A stretch of DNA of 64,000 bases from Synechococcus sp. CCY 9618 (GCF_019038415.1 NZ_JAFKRG010000043.1:1-64000); one strand, 5' to 3'; shown: positions 1 to 8,583, counted from the stretch's first letter. Program-made: numbers and translations. The notes: a model not told the origin generated them from the letters alone.

Positions 1-112
1 AGAGCAGCAGACCGGACCAGCCCACGAAAACGAAGCGGTCGCGCTTGAGCCAGTCGTCGAGGACGTCGAACCATCCACGCGTGGCCGGGGCGCGCCCCAG
101 GGCGATCGTCAT
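1..112 (-). CDS. psbD: Photosystem II D2 protein, N-terminal part (runs off the window)
   Basis: Core reaction-centre subunit of photosystem II in the thylakoid membrane. The 37 complete codons read on the minus strand start MTIALGRAP and continue through GWFDVLDDW and RFVFVGWSG, the highly conserved cyanobacterial D2 N-terminus. The ATG lies at 112-110, with a GAAGG stretch about 9 nt upstream that could be the ribosome binding site. The rest of the gene, including all membrane helices and cofactor ligands, lies left of the window. It is transcribed divergently from the UPF0367 gene across a 183 bp spacer. Confidence 0.95.
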   Translation of the reverse strand, partial: MTIALGRAPATRGWFDVLDDWLKRDRFVFVGWSGLLL

Positions 113-131
113 AAGGATGCCTTCATGAAGC

Positions 132-150
132 TTTACAACGCGACTGTAAA
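132..150. promoter_or_regulatory. Inverted repeat upstream of psbD
   Basis: TTTACA, seven bases, TGTAAA form a perfect 6-bp-arm inverted repeat 20 nt upstream of the psbD start. Each arm matches one half of the HLR1 element bound by RpaB (a G/T-TTACA core), but HLR1 is a direct repeat, so this is only a partial match. The same bases contain a possible minus 10 box for psbD (TACAGT at 148-143). Confidence 0.4.
143..148 (-). promoter_or_regulatory. Candidate minus 10 box of psbD
   Basis: TACAGT on the minus strand, 30 nt before the psbD ATG. It fits the TANNNT pattern and spacing seen before many other genes in this window. No minus 35 box is obvious. Confidence 0.35.
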
Positions 151-242
151 AGATGAGAGCCGCTGCCGCGGCGGATCGTGCACGGGCCGGCGGCTGAATG
201 AGCAGAAATGCTCAGCCGGTCCCGGTCGCCCCGCGATTCGTC

Positions 243-258
243 AGAGTGGGCCCACTCT
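243..258. repeat. Perfect 16 bp palindrome
   Basis: AGAGTGGGCCCACTCT is its own reverse complement. It lies 37 nt before the UPF0367 ATG in the divergent psbD spacer and could be an operator. No protein is known to me for this sequence. Confidence 0.4.
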
Positions 259-295
259 CCTGCCGCCCCCGGGCGACACGCCAGCCCCCCCCACC

Positions 296-559
296 ATGTA
301 CGTCGTCGAGATCTCCCTCCGGCTCAGCCCCATGCCCGTCGCCGTCCAGCGCAAGGAGCTGGAGGCGGCCCAGACCCTCTACGCAGAGGTGCGCCAGGCC
401 CTGGAGAGCGGCCAGCCCAAGGTGCTGGAGCTGAGCTGCGAGAAGGATGAGCAGAAACGCATCAGCCTGCTCAGCGGCGAAATCCTGGCCGTGCAGATGT
501 ATGAGAAGTCAGCGGCGGCCGGCGGCGGCAAGCGGCCCGGTTTCAGCTTCGAGCCTTGA
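296..559 (+). CDS. UPF0367 family protein (cyanobacterial conserved hypothetical)
   Basis: Small soluble protein of 87 residues and unknown function. It starts [20 protein letters not shown] and ends KRPGFSFEP, a pattern I recognise from the cyanobacteria-restricted UPF0367 family. The ATG at 296 gives the family length; the open frame extends upstream to 125, but that extension is low-complexity and unlike the family. Its stop overlaps the TTG start of the next ABC ATPase, so the two are probably translationally coupled. No catalytic motif is visible. Confidence 0.75.
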   Translation: MYVVEISLRLSPMPVAVQRKELEAAQTLYAEVRQALESGQPKVLELSCEKDEQKRISLLSGEILAVQMYEKSAAAGGGKRPGFSFEP

Positions 560-1257
560 CACCCTCCGCGGCGGCGGCGCCCCCCCTGTCCGTCGAGGGA
601 CTCCGCTTCGGCTGGGGCAAAGGGCCGCAGGCCCTGCAGGACTGCCGGCTGGAGATCCCGGGACCGGGTCTGTGGATGCTGGTGGGCAGCAACGGCAGCG
701 GCAAGAGCACCCTGCTGCGGCTGATCGCCGGCCTGCTCACCCCGGAAGCGGGGCGCATCAGCTGCCCCTGCAAGCCGGCCCTGGTGTTCCAGAACCCCGA
801 CCACCAGTTGCTCCTGCCGAGCTGCGGCAGTGATCTGCAGCTCGCCCTCCCGGAAGACCTCAGTGCGGCGGAACGGGCGGAGCGGGTGGCCCGGGCCCTG
901 GCCCAGGTGGGTCTGCCCGGGCTGGAGCGACGCCCCATCCACACCTTGAGCGGCGGCCAGAAGCAGCGGCTGGCGATCGCCGGAGCTCTGGCCAGCGCGG
1001 CAACCCTGCTGCTGCTCGACGAACCCACCGCCCTGCTGGATCCCGACAGCCAGAGGGAGGTGCTGGAGCTGATCCATCAGCTCTGCCACCGAAGCGACGC
1101 CCCCCTCACCGCCCTGTGGATCACCCATCGGCTCGAGGAACTGCGGCGCTGCGATGGCGCCGCCCGCATGGAGTCCGGCCGCATCGGGCCCTGGCAGAGC
1201 GGCGCCGCCCTTCGGCGCAGCCTGGCCCACTTGCCCGCCGGCGGCGCCGAAAGGTAA
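556..1257 (+). CDS. Energy-coupling-factor type ABC transporter ATPase
   Basis: 233-residue ATP-binding subunit, probably of a cobalt, nickel or vitamin ECF importer at the plasma membrane. Walker [10 protein letters not shown] is at 44-52, the Q-loop FQNPDHQ near 79 is typical of CbiO/EcfA, the signature LSGGQKQR is at 131-138, Walker B LLLLDEPT is near 151-158, and the switch histidine is in WITHR. The start is a TTG overlapping the previous stop. No transmembrane or substrate-binding partner lies next to it, so the substrate cannot be assigned. It is a single complete domain of normal length. Confidence 0.85.
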   Translation: MTPSAAAAPPLSVEGLRFGWGKGPQALQDCRLEIPGPGLWMLVGSNGSGKSTLLRLIAGLLTPEAGRISCPCKPALVFQNPDHQLLLPSCGSDLQLALPEDLSAAERAERVARALAQVGLPGLERRPIHTLSGGQKQRLAIAGALASAATLLLLDEPTALLDPDSQREVLELIHQLCHRSDAPLTALWITHRLEELRRCDGAARMESGRIGPWQSGAALRRSLAHLPAGGAER

Positions 1258-1306
1258 GCTCATCTGGCTCGGGGATCCGGCTTCAGGCGCGGAGTTTCGA
1301 GTGTTT

Positions 1307-1378
1307 TCCTCGGTAGCTCAGTGGTAGAGCGGTCGGCTGTTAACCGATTGGTCGCAGGTTCGAATCCCGCCCGGGGAG
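1307..1378 (+). tRNA. trnN: tRNA-Asn (anticodon GTT)
   Basis: A 72-nt cloverleaf. The acceptor stem TCCTCGG (1307-1313) pairs with CCGGGGA (1371-1377), the discriminator is G, the D arm is GCTC/GAGC, the anticodon loop is CTGTTAA, and the T loop is TTCGAATC. CCA is not encoded. A short T run follows at 1379-1383. No integrase or tRNA-end duplication is visible beside it. Confidence 0.96.
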
Positions 1379-1640
1379 TTTTTCCTTTCAGCTTCGGGGA
1401 CCAGCTTTCTGGTGCCGCTGGCCTTCGGCCAAGGCGCCGGGGTGGATTGGCGTTCCTGCCTGGGCCATGGCCCCTGACCGACTGGAGACCGGTCAGGAGG
1501 ACGTGAAAAGGTTCAAAATGTCATACCTCGTAAGCTGTTGCGACTGCTTCGAAAGGCCCCTCTGAAGCCCCCCCGGCGCTCCGCAGAAGCCCCTTCCAAA
1601 GCACCACCCCAGAAGCAACGAAGACGCCCCGACGCCTGCC
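1379..1640. other. Spacer between tRNA-Asn and rpaA
   Basis: No gene is seen in these 262 bp. The segment holds a 12-bp palindrome (1462-1473), a 7-bp stem with 9-nt loop (1474-1496), and an AT-richer stretch at 1505-1540 that includes TAAGCT at 1531-1536, a possible minus 10 box for rpaA that would give a leader of roughly 100 nt. A small RNA cannot be excluded from sequence alone. Confidence 0.4.
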
Positions 1641-2432
1641 ATGAAGCCCTGCATCCTGCTCATCGAAGACGACGGTGACATGCGTGAGCTCGTGGCCGGC
1701 CATCTCGAGCACGGTGGCTTCGACGTGCAGCGGGCGGAGGACGGCATCAAGGGCCAGGCCCTCGCCCTCCAGTACGGACCCGATGTGATCCTGCTGGACC
1801 TGATGCTGCCCAAGGTGGACGGACTCACCCTCTGCCAGAGGCTCCGTCGCGACGAGCGCACCGCCAAGATCCCCATCCTCATGCTCACCGCCCTGGGTGG
1901 CACCAAGGACAAGGTGAGCGGCTTCAACTCCGGAGCCGACGACTACCTCACCAAGCCCTTCGACCTCGAGGAGCTGATGGTGCGGGTCAAGGCCCTGCTG
2001 CGCCGCAGTGAACGGGCACCACTCTCCACCAAGCACAACGAGATCCTCAGCTACAGCTGCCTGACCCTGGTGCCGGAGCGCTTCGAGGCCATCTGGTTCG
2101 ATGCGCCGGTTCGGCTCACCCACCTGGAATTCGAGCTCCTCCACTGCCTGCTCCAGCGTCACGGCCAGACGGTGGCTCCCTCCCTGATCCTCAAGGAGGT
2201 GTGGGGCTACGAACCGGACGACGACATCGAGACGATCCGGGTGCATGTGCGTCACCTGCGCACCAAGCTGGAGCCCGATCCCCGCAAACCCCGCTTCATC
2301 AAGACGGTCTACGGCGCGGGGTACTGCCTGGAACTCCCCGGCAGCGACCAGCTCGAACCCCTCACCACCCTGATCAACGAAGCCCGCGCCACCCGGCAGC
2401 AGGAACGGGCCGGCGGCACCGCGGTGGCCTGA
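1641..2432 (+). CDS. rpaA: Response regulator RpaA (OmpR family)
   Basis: In cyanobacteria RpaA is the output regulator of the circadian SasA pathway and influences phycobilisome-photosystem association. The 263-residue protein has a receiver domain (about 1-120) with acidic residues E9-D10-D11, phospho-acceptor D53 in LLDLMLPK and lysine in LTKPF, followed by an OmpR winged helix (about 140-235). The segments [16 protein letters not shown] and [18 protein letters not shown] are RpaA hallmarks. The C-terminal tail after GAGYCLELP is longer and less conserved. The gene is convergent with holB. Confidence 0.92.
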   Translation: MKPCILLIEDDGDMRELVAGHLEHGGFDVQRAEDGIKGQALALQYGPDVILLDLMLPKVDGLTLCQRLRRDERTAKIPILMLTALGGTKDKVSGFNSGADDYLTKPFDLEELMVRVKALLRRSERAPLSTKHNEILSYSCLTLVPERFEAIWFDAPVRLTHLEFELLHCLLQRHGQTVAPSLILKEVWGYEPDDDIETIRVHVRHLRTKLEPDPRKPRFIKTVYGAGYCLELPGSDQLEPLTTLINEARATRQQERAGGTAVA

Positions 2433-2440
2433 CGCCCCGC

Positions 2441-3391
2441 CTAAGCCCCCAGCTCCAGCAGGGCCACCTCCCAGGCCAGTCGCGGTTGCACATAGGCCAG
2501 CAACTGGCTGCGCAGCTGTTCGATCCGCCGCAGCGGGCCAGGCTCCCGGCATCGCCGCCAGAGCTGCCACTGCCACCAGTCGAGCAGCCAGAGCTGCTGC
2601 TCACCATCAAGGGACTCGCAGAGGTCCCGCGCCAGGGCCAGGGCCTCCATCGGCTCCCGTCCCAGGGCCAGCAGCCGCTCGGTGAGACCCTCCGGGAGCG
2701 CGCGCCAGAAACGCCGGTGGCGCAGCAGGGCGCCGGGGGAGCCGGCCGCCAGGTCCAGCAGTTCGGGGGGATCGCTGGAGGGAGCCTCTCCATCCGGCGG
2801 GAGCCGCTGCAGCACGTCCTGCACCAGGGCGGGGGAAAGACGCTGGAAAGGAATCGGCTGGCAGCGGGAACGGATCGTGGTCAGCAGCCGTTCGGGGGCT
2901 GCCGTGAGCAGGACGAGCAGGCCATGGCCGGGTTCCTCCAGGGTCTTGAGCAGGGCGTTGGCGGCTGCTTCGGCCATGGCTTCGGCGGCTTCCAGCACCA
3001 CCAGGGAGCGATCCCCCTCGACGGGCCGACGACTGAGGAAGCGGGTCACCTCCCGCACCTGCTCCAGACGCAGCTGGGGGGGGCTGCGGCGGCTGACGCC
3101 TTGCTCCTCGGCCTCGGAGGCCTTTACCAGCCGGCCCTGGTGTGAATAGGTGGGCTCGACCCAGAGCAGGTCGGGGTGATTGCCCTGCTCCAGCCGTCGC
3201 CGCAGGGGCACCGAGCCGGCGATACCCCCGGCCAGCACCCCCTCAAGCAGGCGCAGGGCCGCCAGCCGGCGGCCCACCCCATCGGGCCCCACGAACAGAT
3301 AGGCCGGCGCCAGCCGCTGTCGGAGGAGGGCGGCCGTGAGCAGCTTCACCGCCTGGGGTTGGCCGATCAGATCAGCGAACAGCTCAGCCAT
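2441..3391 (-). CDS. holB: DNA polymerase III delta' subunit
   Basis: 316-residue clamp-loader AAA+ subunit that helps load the beta sliding clamp. It starts MAELFADLIGQ, has a central LLKTLEEP and an SRC motif (TTIRSRCQP), all typical of delta'/DnaX. The P-loop region reads GPDGVGRR, with Arg in place of the catalytic Lys, and the zinc-binding cysteines usual before HPD are absent, so it is probably a non-ATP-hydrolysing subunit. Its start overlaps the end of tmk by 8 bp; tmk-holB is a common bacterial pair. Confidence 0.88.
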   Translation of the reverse strand: MAELFADLIGQPQAVKLLTAALLRQRLAPAYLFVGPDGVGRRLAALRLLEGVLAGGIAGSVPLRRRLEQGNHPDLLWVEPTYSHQGRLVKASEAEEQGVSRRSPPQLRLEQVREVTRFLSRRPVEGDRSLVVLEAAEAMAEAAANALLKTLEEPGHGLLVLLTAAPERLLTTIRSRCQPIPFQRLSPALVQDVLQRLPPDGEAPSSDPPELLDLAAGSPGALLRHRRFWRALPEGLTERLLALGREPMEALALARDLCESLDGEQQLWLLDWWQWQLWRRCREPGPLRRIEQLRSQLLAYVQPRLAWEVALLELGA

Positions 3392-4040
3392 GGCCCTCCC
3401 GGGACGGGGCCCCGCCCAGCTGCGTGGCGATCAGCTCACGGCAGCGGGCGGTCACCTGCTCCCGGGGCAACCCCCCGTCCACCCGCTGCCAGCCGCGCTG
3501 CCGCGCCAGGGTGGCGAAGCCGTCGCTGACCCGCTGCAGAAAGGCGTCGCCGGCGGACTCGATCCTGTCGGCGGGCCGATCGCCGCGGCGGCGCAGCGAG
3601 CCCGCCAGAGGCAGGTCGAGCCAGAGGGTGAGATCCGCCTCCAGCCCAGCGGTGGCCAGGGTCTCGAGCTGGTGGATGGTGGCCAGGGACAGGCCGCGGC
3701 CGTAGCCCTGATAGGCCGCGGTGGAGCCGGTGAAACGGTCGCAGAGCACCCAGTCTCCGCTGGCCAGGGCAGGACGCAGGCACGCCTCCACGTGCTGGGC
3801 CCGGTCGGCGGCATAGAGCAGAAGTTCGCTGAGGCTGGACGGGGCCGCGTCCTCGGGCGGGCTCAGGAGCAGGGCACGCAGGGCACGGCCCAGGGCCGTG
3901 CCGCCCGGCTCCCGCGTCACCACCAGGCGGGCCCCCGGGCCCATCAGGCCGCTGGCGGGCAACCAGGCGCGCAGGGCCTCGATCTGGGTGGTCTTGCCGC
4001 AGCCATCGATGCCCTCCAGCACCAGAAAACGTCCGCTCAT
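3384..4040 (-). CDS. tmk: Thymidylate kinase
   Basis: Phosphorylates dTMP to dTDP for DNA synthesis. The 218-residue protein has the P-loop GIDGCGKTT at 10-18, the TREPGGT substrate motif, the DR(F/Y) motif in CDRFTGSTAAYQG, and an arginine-rich lid (RRRGDRPADR). The start ATG overlaps the stop of the upstream P-type ATPase gene by 4 bp, so the three minus-strand genes ATPase-tmk-holB are probably one transcript. Confidence 0.95.
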   Translation of the reverse strand: MSGRFLVLEGIDGCGKTTQIEALRAWLPASGLMGPGARLVVTREPGGTALGRALRALLLSPPEDAAPSSLSELLLYAADRAQHVEACLRPALASGDWVLCDRFTGSTAAYQGYGRGLSLATIHQLETLATAGLEADLTLWLDLPLAGSLRRRGDRPADRIESAGDAFLQRVSDGFATLARQRGWQRVDGGLPREQVTARCRELIATQLGGAPSREGHG

Positions 4041-6445
4041 GGCGCCGGATCCGCCGGGGAACGCTGGAGCAGCAGGGCATTACCCACCACAGTGATGGAA
4101 CTGAAGGCCATCAGCAGGGCCGCCAGCTCAGGCGAGAGGCGCAGGCCGAACCCCGGCAGCAGCACCCCGGCCGCGATCGGCAGCACGATCAGGTTGTAGC
4201 CGAAGGCCCAGGCCAGGTTCTGGCGCACCTTGGCCATGGTGCGGCGGGCGATCTCCAGGGCCCGCACGATGCCGTCGAGGTTCTCGCCCATCACCACCAG
4301 GGAGGCGCTCTCCTGGGCGATCTGGGTGCCCGTGCCGACGGCGATGCCGAGATCGGCGGCGGCCAGGGCCGGCGCGTCGTTGACTCCGTCGCCCACCATC
4401 GCCACGGCCCCCTGGCCATGGGCCTGCAGGATCCGTTCCAGCTTCTGCTCCGGCCGCAGTTCCCAGGCCAGTTCCTCTGGTTGCAGCCCCAGCCGGCGGC
4501 CCAGCAGCTGAACGCTGGCCCGGCGATCGCCGCTGAGCAGGCCCAGGCGCAACCCCTGTCGCCGCAGGCGGCTCACGGTCGCGGCGGCATCGCCGCGGGC
4601 CCGGTCCTCCACGGCCAGGAGCCCCAGCAACCGCCCCTCGCCGGCCACCGCGAGCACCGTGGCGCCGCCGGCTTCGAGCTCCTGCTGCAGGGTCTCCATG
4701 GCCGGATCCAGCGCCAGCCCGCACTGGTGCAACCAGGCCAGCCTGCCCACCCGGGCGGAGCTGTTGTCCTCGAGGTGGCCCTCCACCCCATCCCCCGGGA
4801 TGGTCCTGGCGTCTGTGACGGGCAGCAGGGGCAGCCCCCGGCCCTGGGCCTCCTCGAGCAGGGCGTGGGCGAGGGGATGGCGGCTGTGCTGCTCCAGGCT
4901 GGCCGCCAGTTGCACCAGCCGGTTGGCCTGGTCCGCCGCCGCCGGACAGCCCGGGGGCGCTGCGGTGACCCTCACGGCCGTCACCACCGGCCGACCGATG
5001 GTGAGGGTGCCGGTCTTGTCGAAGAGCACTGCCCCCAGCCGCGCCGCGGTCTCGATCGCATCTCCGCCGCGGAACAGCAGCCCCGAGCGGGCCGCCAGGC
5101 CCGAACCCACGGTGATCGCCGTGGGGGTGGCCAGGCCCAGGGCGCAGGGGCAGGCCACCACCAGCACGGCGATGGCCAGCTGCAGACCCAGGGAGAAGGG
5201 TGTGGCTGGGCCGGAGCTGCCGCCATGGCCATGACCCCCGTGGCTCGCCGCGTCCGCAGCGACCAGCACCGTGGGCCAGTGCTGGCTGCCCCAGAGCCAC
5301 CAGAACAGCAGCGTGGCCACCGCCAGGCCCAGCACCACCAGGGTGAAGCGCCCCGCGACCCGATCCGCCAGGCCCTGGATCGGGGCCTTGCGGGCCTGGG
5401 CCCGCTCCACCAGGTGCACGATGCGGGCGATGGCGCTTTCGGCGCCGCAGCGCCGTACCTCCAGCACCAGCGAGCCCTCGAGATTGAGCAGGCCGGCGGC
5501 CAGTTCGCTGCCCGGCTGCACCGCCCGGGGCAGGGGTTCGCCGGTGAGGGACGAGGCGTCGACGCAGGACGCCCCCTCCAGTACCACCGCGTCCACCGGC
5601 ACCCGATCGCCGGGCAGGAGCCGCAGCCGGTCCCCCGGCCGCAGCCCCCCCACCCGGACCTGCCGGGGGGGGCCTTCGCCCAGCAGCAGCAGGGCGTGAT
5701 CGGGCTGCAGGGCACTGAGTTCCTCGATCGCCCGGCCGGTGCGGTAACGGGCCCGCTCCTCAAGGAAACGGCCGGTGAGCACGAAGCCCAGCAGCATCAC
5801 CGGCTCATTGAAGTAGCAGGGCCAGCCGCTGGCGGGCCAGAGCCAGCCCACCACGCTGGAGAGATAGGCACTGACCACCCCCAGCCCCACCAGGCTGTCC
5901 ATGGCGGGCAGCCCGGCCAGGGCCGACCGCACACCCCGGAAGAGGATCGGCCGGCCCGGGAAGGCCAGGGCACCGGTGGCCACGAGGGCATGGAACCAGG
6001 GGGTACCCAGCAGGCTCCAGGGACCGCGCCAGGGCAGCTCCCCGGCATCGGCCAGGTGGCCCAGACCGGAGACGAGCAGCAGCAGCAGGGCCACCACCAG
6101 CTGGCGCCAGTGGCGCCACCAGTGCTGGGCCTGGCGGCGCTGCCACTCGCCGGCCTGGGCTTCCAGGCCCTGTGAGCGCGGCCTGGCCTGGAAGCCCAGG
6201 CCCTCGAGGCCGCTCAGCAGGGCAGGGAGCGGGTCCTCAGCGGCCGCTCCGGAACCGACGACCGGTGTCTCCAGGTCGACCCAGGCGGTGCGGGTGAGCA
6301 GGTTGACGCTGGCCTGACGCACCCCCGGGGTCTGCAGCAGCCGCTGCTCCACGGCGCGCACGCAGCCGCCGCACTTCATGCCCTCCACTTCGAGCAGCAG
6401 CGGCTCGACGGCGGCCTGGGAGGAGGGGGGGGTGCTGGCGATCAC
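4037..6445 (-). CDS. ctaA: Copper-translocating P1B-type ATPase (CtaA-like)
   Basis: 802-residue heavy-metal pump. It has an N-terminal HMA domain with GMKCGGC (22-28), membrane helices from about 115, the TGE actuator loop (301-303), the metal-binding CPC in the membrane (432-434), phosphorylated D476 in DKTGT, the HP motif in SRHPLAHA, and the hinge GDGVNDAP. The GMKCGGC form resembles CtaA, the cyanobacterial plasma-membrane copper importer that supplies plastocyanin and cytochrome oxidase, more than PacS. An unusual histidine-glycine stretch (HGGHGHGG, 402-409) sits just before the CPC helix. The CtaA rather than PacS assignment is an inference. Confidence 0.8.
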   Translation of the reverse strand: MIASTPPSSQAAVEPLLLEVEGMKCGGCVRAVEQRLLQTPGVRQASVNLLTRTAWVDLETPVVGSGAAAEDPLPALLSGLEGLGFQARPRSQGLEAQAGEWQRRQAQHWWRHWRQLVVALLLLLVSGLGHLADAGELPWRGPWSLLGTPWFHALVATGALAFPGRPILFRGVRSALAGLPAMDSLVGLGVVSAYLSSVVGWLWPASGWPCYFNEPVMLLGFVLTGRFLEERARYRTGRAIEELSALQPDHALLLLGEGPPRQVRVGGLRPGDRLRLLPGDRVPVDAVVLEGASCVDASSLTGEPLPRAVQPGSELAAGLLNLEGSLVLEVRRCGAESAIARIVHLVERAQARKAPIQGLADRVAGRFTLVVLGLAVATLLFWWLWGSQHWPTVLVAADAASHGGHGHGGSSGPATPFSLGLQLAIAVLVVACPCALGLATPTAITVGSGLAARSGLLFRGGDAIETAARLGAVLFDKTGTLTIGRPVVTAVRVTAAPPGCPAAADQANRLVQLAASLEQHSRHPLAHALLEEAQGRGLPLLPVTDARTIPGDGVEGHLEDNSSARVGRLAWLHQCGLALDPAMETLQQELEAGGATVLAVAGEGRLLGLLAVEDRARGDAAATVSRLRRQGLRLGLLSGDRRASVQLLGRRLGLQPEELAWELRPEQKLERILQAHGQGAVAMVGDGVNDAPALAAADLGIAVGTGTQIAQESASLVVMGENLDGIVRALEIARRTMAKVRQNLAWAFGYNLIVLPIAAGVLLPGFGLRLSPELAALLMAFSSITVVGNALLLQRSPADPAP

Positions 6446-6603
6446 GCTGAGGGTTTCGGAGCAGACCCGGAACGGGGCCTCAGGCTAGGGACCCGCCACT
6501 GCTCCGCACTGGTGCGCCACTGCTGCGCCGCCCGTTCGCAGACCCTGCGCCCTCGCCTCCGGCCGCCCGAGGCAGGATGGGGGCACGATCCGGACCTGGA
6601 CCC
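6446..6603. promoter_or_regulatory. Divergent promoter region of the copper ATPase and ycf3
   Basis: 158 bp without a gene. It holds a direct repeat of CGCCACTGCT at 6494-6503 and 6515-6524, 21 bp apart (two helical turns), and a TAGCCT hexamer on the minus strand (6487-6482), 36 nt before the ATPase start. Confidence 0.4.
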
Positions 6604-7125
6604 TTGCCCCGCTCGCAGCGCAACGACAACTTCATCGACAAGAGCTTCACGGTCATGGCCGACCTGATCGTCAAGCTTCTGCCGATCGATCCGAAGGCCA
6701 AGGAGGCGTACGTCTACTACCGGGATGGCCTCTCGGCCCAGAACGACGGCGATTACGCCGAGGCCCTGGAGAACTACGAGGAGGCCCTCAAGCTCGAGGA
6801 GAACAGCATCGACCGGGGCGAGATCCTCAAGAACATGGCGATCATCTTCATGAGCAACGGCGAGGAGCACAAGGCGCTCGACTACTACCGCCAGTCGCTG
6901 GACGCCAACAGCAACTCCCCCTCCTGCCTGAAGAACATGGGCCTGATCTACGAGAAGTGGGGCCGGCTGGCCGAGGAGAGCGGCGACCGGGACGCGGCGG
7001 ACCGCTGGTTCGATGAAGCCGCCGTCCACTGGACCAAGGCGGTGCGGCTCTACCCGGGCGGTTACCTGGACATCGAGAACTGGCTCAAGTCCTCCGGCCG
7101 CAGCAACGTCGATGTTTATTTCTAG
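6604..7125 (+). CDS. ycf3: Photosystem I assembly protein Ycf3
   Basis: Thylakoid-associated tetratricopeptide chaperone needed for photosystem I assembly. The protein is 173 residues if started at the TTG at 6604, which gives the family N-terminus [14 protein letters not shown] and the family length. An in-frame ATG at 6577 would add nine unconserved residues. TPR units are visible around [28 protein letters not shown] and [12 protein letters not shown]. It is divergent from the copper ATPase and convergent with radA. Confidence 0.95.
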   Translation: MPRSQRNDNFIDKSFTVMADLIVKLLPIDPKAKEAYVYYRDGLSAQNDGDYAEALENYEEALKLEENSIDRGEILKNMAIIFMSNGEEHKALDYYRQSLDANSNSPSCLKNMGLIYEKWGRLAEESGDRDAADRWFDEAAVHWTKAVRLYPGGYLDIENWLKSSGRSNVDVYF

Positions 7126-7159
7126 TCGGCGACGTCCTGCCAGGTCGTTCTAGTCGGCG
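7120..7159. repeat. Direct 12 bp repeat spanning two stop codons
   Basis: TTCTAGTCGGCG occurs at 7120-7131 and again at 7148-7159, 28 bp apart. The first copy carries the TAG stop of ycf3 and the second carries, on the other strand, the TAG stop of radA. Confidence 0.6.
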
Positions 7160-8583
7160 GGGTTCACCCCCAGCCCCGCCACCAGGGCTTCCGCCACCGT
7201 CGCCGCCTCCAGCAGCTGCAGGCCCAGGCCGGCCGCCAGCGGCCCCAGGGCGCTGCCCCGGGGCACCACCGCCCGGGTGAAACCCAGCCGGGCGGCCTCC
7301 TGCAGGCGCAGCTCCAGCTGGCCCACCGGCCGCAGCTGGCCCCCCAGGCCCAGTTCCCCCAGCAGCACCGTGCCCGCCGGCAGGGTGAGGTCGCGGTAGC
7401 TGGCCACCACCGCCGCCGCCACCCCCAGGTCAGCCGCCGGCTCCTCCACCTCCAGGCCGCCGGCCACCGCCAGGTAGCAGTCGAACCGAGACAGGGGCAG
7501 ACCCATGTGCTTCTCCAGCACGGCGAGGATCTGATGCAGGCGGTTGGTGCCGATGCCCGTGGCCGTGCGCCGCGGGCTGGCGTAGCTGGTGGTGCTCACC
7601 AGGGCCTGGATCTCCACCAGCAGCGAGCGGGTGCCCTCGCAGGCCACGATCGTGGCGGTACCCGGGCTTGGGCCGTCTCCGGCCAGGAACAGCTCGCTGG
7701 GGTTGTTCACCTCCACCAGCCCGGCCCCCTGCATCTCGAACACCCCCAGCTCATGGGTGGCGCCGAAGCGGTTCTTGACCGCCCGCAGCAGCCGGTGGCT
7801 GGCGAAGCGGTCCCCCTCGAAGGTGAGCACCGCGTCCACCAGGTGCTCCAGCACCTTGGGGCCCGCCAGCATGCCCTCCTTGGTGACGTGTCCCACCAGC
7901 ACCAGGGCGGTGTGCTGGCGCTTGGCGATGCGCTGCAGGGCAGCGGCGCATTCCCGCACCTGGGACACCGAACCGGGAGCGCTGCCCAGCTCGCCGTCAT
8001 GCAGGGCCTGGATGCTGTCGATGATCGCCACCGCCGGCCGCAGGGTCTCCAGCTCCTGCAGCACCAGCTCCAGGTCGGTCTCCGCCAGCAGTTGCAGACC
8101 CTCGCCCTCGCCTGCCGCGGGGCCGTCGTCCGCCAGGCGCCGCCAGCGCAGCTTCACCTGCTGGGCCGACTCCTCGGCGCTCACATAGAGCACGGCCGCC
8201 CGGGACGCCATGGCCCGGGCGCTCTGCAGCAGCAGGGTGCTCTTGCCGATGCCCGGATCGCCCCCCAGCAGCACCAGGGAGCCCGGCACGAGGCCGCCGC
8301 CCAGCACCCGGTCCAGCTCCCCGTAGCCGCTGGCCAGGCGCTGCAGGGGCTTCTCCCCCACGGCCTGGATCGGCTCGGAGCGGCGGGGCCGACCCGGGGC
8401 GGCGGCGCCGGCACCGTCCTCACCCCCGCCGCCGGCGACCGGACGGCGGCGGCGGCTGTCGACGCTCGCCTCGACCTGCTCGACCAGGGTGTTCCAGCCG
8501 CCGCAGCCGGCGCAGCGGCCAAAGAACTGCCGGGTCCTGGCGCCGCAGGCCTGGCAGACGAAGAAGGAGCTGGAACGGGCCAA
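7150..8583 (-). CDS. radA: DNA repair protein RadA/Sms
   Basis: RecA-like ATPase that drives branch migration of recombination intermediates. The 477-residue protein has an N-terminal C4 zinc finger (C10, C13, C24, C27), Walker A GGDPGIGKST at 107-116, the diagnostic KNRFG motif at 270-274, and a C-terminal Lon-protease-like domain ending near GVNPAD. It is divergent from rpaB, with about 100 bp between starts. Confidence 0.95.
   Translation of the reverse strand: MARSSSFFVCQACGARTRQFFGRCAGCGGWNTLVEQVEASVDSRRRRPVAGGGGEDGAGAAAPGRPRRSEPIQAVGEKPLQRLASGYGELDRVLGGGLVPGSLVLLGGDPGIGKSTLLLQSARAMASRAAVLYVSAEESAQQVKLRWRRLADDGPAAGEGEGLQLLAETDLELVLQELETLRPAVAIIDSIQALHDGELGSAPGSVSQVRECAAALQRIAKRQHTALVLVGHVTKEGMLAGPKVLEHLVDAVLTFEGDRFASHRLLRAVKNRFGATHELGVFEMQGAGLVEVNNPSELFLAGDGPSPGTATIVACEGTRSLLVEIQALVSTTSYASPRRTATGIGTNRLHQILAVLEKHMGLPLSRFDCYLAVAGGLEVEEPAADLGVAAAVVASYRDLTLPAGTVLLGELGLGGQLRPVGQLELRLQEAARLGFTRAVVPRGSALGPLAAGLGLQLLEAATVAEALVAGLGVNPAD

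Noticed and set aside
132-150. A true HLR1 (RpaB) site before psbD
   Set aside because: HLR1 consists of two direct TTACA-type repeats; here the halves are inverted, so only a partial match is claimed.
1321-1506. 61-codon open frame overlapping tRNA-Asn
   Set aside because: It starts inside the tRNA cloverleaf and has no ribosome binding site or recognisable sequence.
1307-1640. Integration site at tRNA-Asn
   Set aside because: No integrase, no repeated tRNA 3' end and no mobile genes were found nearby.
4418-6175. Long plus-strand open frame of 585 codons across the copper ATPase
   Set aside because: It is antisense to a clear P-type ATPase, has low-complexity Gln/Gly/Pro/Arg composition and no start or family features. 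High GC content makes long shadow frames common.
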